A stretch of 21,846 nucleotides of DNA from Saccoglossus kowalevskii (Eukaryota > Hemichordata > Enteropneusta > Harrimaniidae), in assembly GCF_000003605.2 (NCBI RefSeq), contig NW_003147272.1:175341-197186 (forward strand), in the 5' to 3' direction. A model generated the notes under the pieces. It was given only the letters and a program-made list of their open reading frames with translations. It did not search any database and was not told the DNA's origin. Below, one piece after another: positions 19,905 through 21,846 of the stretch. Position 1 is the first letter of the stretch. Every line of letters begins with the position of its first letter. Both the position numbers and the translations under genes were made by a program.

Positions 19905-21130
19905 CACCAATTACTACCACAATTTGTTTAAGTTAGATATTTGGCCTTACTACTTCCAGCCAAGCATCTACCCAAGAGCCTTTGCGTCTTTAGCGTGCGT
20001 TGTTATCGTCGTCTGGGACTCAATTCCCGAGCGTACGCAGGGGAAGCCCCCTCTGCTTTAAGTGCGTTTACAGTAGTAGCACGATAGAAACAATGTATTT
20101 TACTACTCAATGGCGCTGTTTCCATCAACGTGCGCGCTCCTTTCGACGTCAAGAAATGAAATTCAGAAGCGCTTACAATGTGCCGTGACTCTATTGAGAT
20201 TGTTGTACATGCACGGTAGTGTAATTTATGTGAACGAGAACGCAATGTGTATATCTACGTGATATGTGGTCGTCTAACACCTAACGTGGGTGTATCAAAT
20301 AAGTCAAACACTGACGTATGTATAATTTGGAAGATGTGTTTATGATAAGAAATGAATAATTTTCTAGTTCAAAAAAACAAATTTGTTCGACTGTATTGCT
20401 TAGAAAATCACGTGTTCGAGTGGTTAATTTGGTGCGTAACTTACAGACAGAAACACGTTTTTCAGACAAAACAAAAATGACGTTATCATTGACATTTTGA
20501 TTGGAGAGTATTCGCGTAGTAGTCAGGTAGGTGGTTTCCATGGTTGGAAAATTCTTTTATGTAACAAAATATCACTCCCAATTCTGAGTAATCTATTTTT
20601 TTTTCGGAAATTAGTTTTCCGCCTCCGTGGATACTTAAAACGATGCAACGCTGGTGTGCGATTTCCATGTCGGATTTTGGACATCAGATATAACTCATCT
20701 TCAACTGCAGATTTCATGAAGCTAGTTTACAGATGTAATTAGTCTACTTCATCTACTGAACTCCGCGGTACGATCTAATATCTATCAAATATTGTTCAAA
20801 CTAAACAAAATTAGGATTTATCAATTTCACACTATTGTCATGTTCAAGAAATTAATACTTCAGGTTTCTCTATAATTTTGTTAAAAACTGACAAAATAAG
20901 ATATTTACAATTCTTGTGGAACATTTAGGCTGCTTTACACTTTGGTGAATGGTTTTACATTGGTCTTCGGGTTTAACCACCACTGATATCTCAAGAACCA
21001 ATTATCAGATTTTAATGACACTTTAATGCTCTGGGATAATGCTCAGACCTGATTAGTTTTTGGTTGAAATCCGTGCATATTAATTAACTACTTAGTATAA
21101 ATAGTTTTATGTGGTTAATATGTATAACTA
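19905..21130. other. Non-coding stretch, nothing recognised
   Basis: About 20000-20260 is less AT-rich than its neighbours, but no coding frame or RNA gene can be supported there or elsewhere in the interval. Confidence 0.5.
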
Positions 21131-21375
21131 TAATGTACTAAGCACTGCCGCAGATAGTGGCACATGACCAGCGCTACAATGAAGGTATATGACCAATGTA
21201 TCAGATGACTGTATATCTTCAGTACAGTTGCAGATAGGGACATGCATCTGTAGGTTTATGATCATTATTTCATTTTTAAATGCTGTATTTGAAGCATGTG
21301 TACTTACTGTGAATATAAAGGTTAAGTCTGTGGTCAAAATAAGTCACCGTGACATTTCAACGATTTTGCATGTAA
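21131..21375 (+). repeat. Dispersed repeat, copy B
   Basis: Second, shorter copy of the element at 14103-14490, same orientation. The best-conserved block is GCAGATAGTGGCAC through CAGATGACT (21150-21208); copy B lacks about nine bases after AATGAAGGTAT that are present in copy A. The order of shared blocks is kept to TGGTCAAAATAAG (near 21341). Confidence 0.75.
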
Positions 21376-21614
21376 TAAACACATTCAGTTTGACGTTGTA
21401 TAATTTGAGTAATAACGTCACAGGTTGTCTCCAAATATTTTCAATAATTTGCAATGAATAACCAAAGTTCATTAATATCTTCTGAACCCATTGTGGTAGG
21501 CTTGCCAAGATTATAGGCATCACTTGGCCATACATTACTGCATTGCCAACACTTCTAAGACGTTGCATATTATTTCAAACATGCAATTATTTCATCGCCG
21601 TATGTAGTAGAAGT

Positions 21615-21846
21615 TGTGTGAGTATGACTGGCTGATTGTTGTGAATTGCGTGAAACATTACAATTTGTTGAGCTGTATTTGTGTGGGTATAGCTGACAGT
21701 TTGCTGGACATTGTGTGAAACATAGCAATTTGTTGAGGTGTATTTGTGTGAGTATGACTATGGCCTTTTGGTGAAAATTGTGTGAAACATTATAATTTGT
21801 TGAGGTGTATTTGTGTGAGTATGACTGTCTGATTGGTGTGAATTGC
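21615..21846. repeat. 65-67-bp tandem repeat, open at window end
   Basis: Units beginning TGTGTGAGTATGACTG-like start at 21615, 21680, 21745 and 21812, with shared internal phrases GTGAAACAT and CAATTTGTTGAGGTGTATTT. Three units are complete and a fourth runs out of the window, so the array may be longer. Confidence 0.92.

Noticed and set aside
20030-20180. Possible tRNA or SINE head suggested by a less AT-rich stretch
   Set aside because: No cloverleaf could be folded and no proper A and B boxes were found.

Overview
This is AT-rich eukaryotic nuclear DNA, most likely from a marine invertebrate animal. It holds one multi-exon gene with GT-AG introns, several decayed retroelements of kinds common in marine invertebrates, and long tandem repeats. 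There is no operon structure, prokaryotic signal or viral gene. I cannot name the phylum from the sequence alone.

Layout. 1-787: no gene seen. 788-2778: a 2-kb minisatellite of about 18-bp units with higher-order structure. 2779-7160: non-coding DNA with small repeats: a perfect 44-bp tandem duplication (3375-3462), a GC-rich island bounded by 18-bp inverted repeats (4074-4653), an (AT)18 tract (5232-5267), a direct-repeat/inverted-repeat module (6095-6415), and a degenerate array carrying GTTRCCATG motifs (about 6656-7080). 7161-13815: one plus-strand gene for an SLC22-family (organic cation/carnitine/anion transporter) protein. I assembled it by hand as ten coding exons; all splice phases agree and the product is 582 residues. 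13816-14102: downstream flank. 14103-14490: copy A of a dispersed repeat, whose copy B lies at 21131-21375. 14660-16424: a minus-strand, 5'-truncated and frameshifted non-LTR retrotransposon (LINE) with a 3' hairpin and a (TTA)n tail. 16425-17705: a plus-strand, 5'-truncated Penelope-like element with an RT remnant, a GIY-YIG endonuclease and a partial hammerhead-ribozyme-like 3' end. It abuts the LINE head to head. 17706-21130: no gene recognised. 21615-21846: a 65-67-bp tandem repeat running off the end.

How the parts relate. The transporter is the only gene that looks intact; everything else is repeat or decayed mobile DNA. The most unusual items are the degenerate hammerhead-like fold at the Penelope-like 3' end, the sharp 5'-to-5' junction between two truncated retroelements, the minisatellite that is open in four of six frames, and several uncatalogued inverted-repeat modules. 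I found no convincing new multi-gene system.
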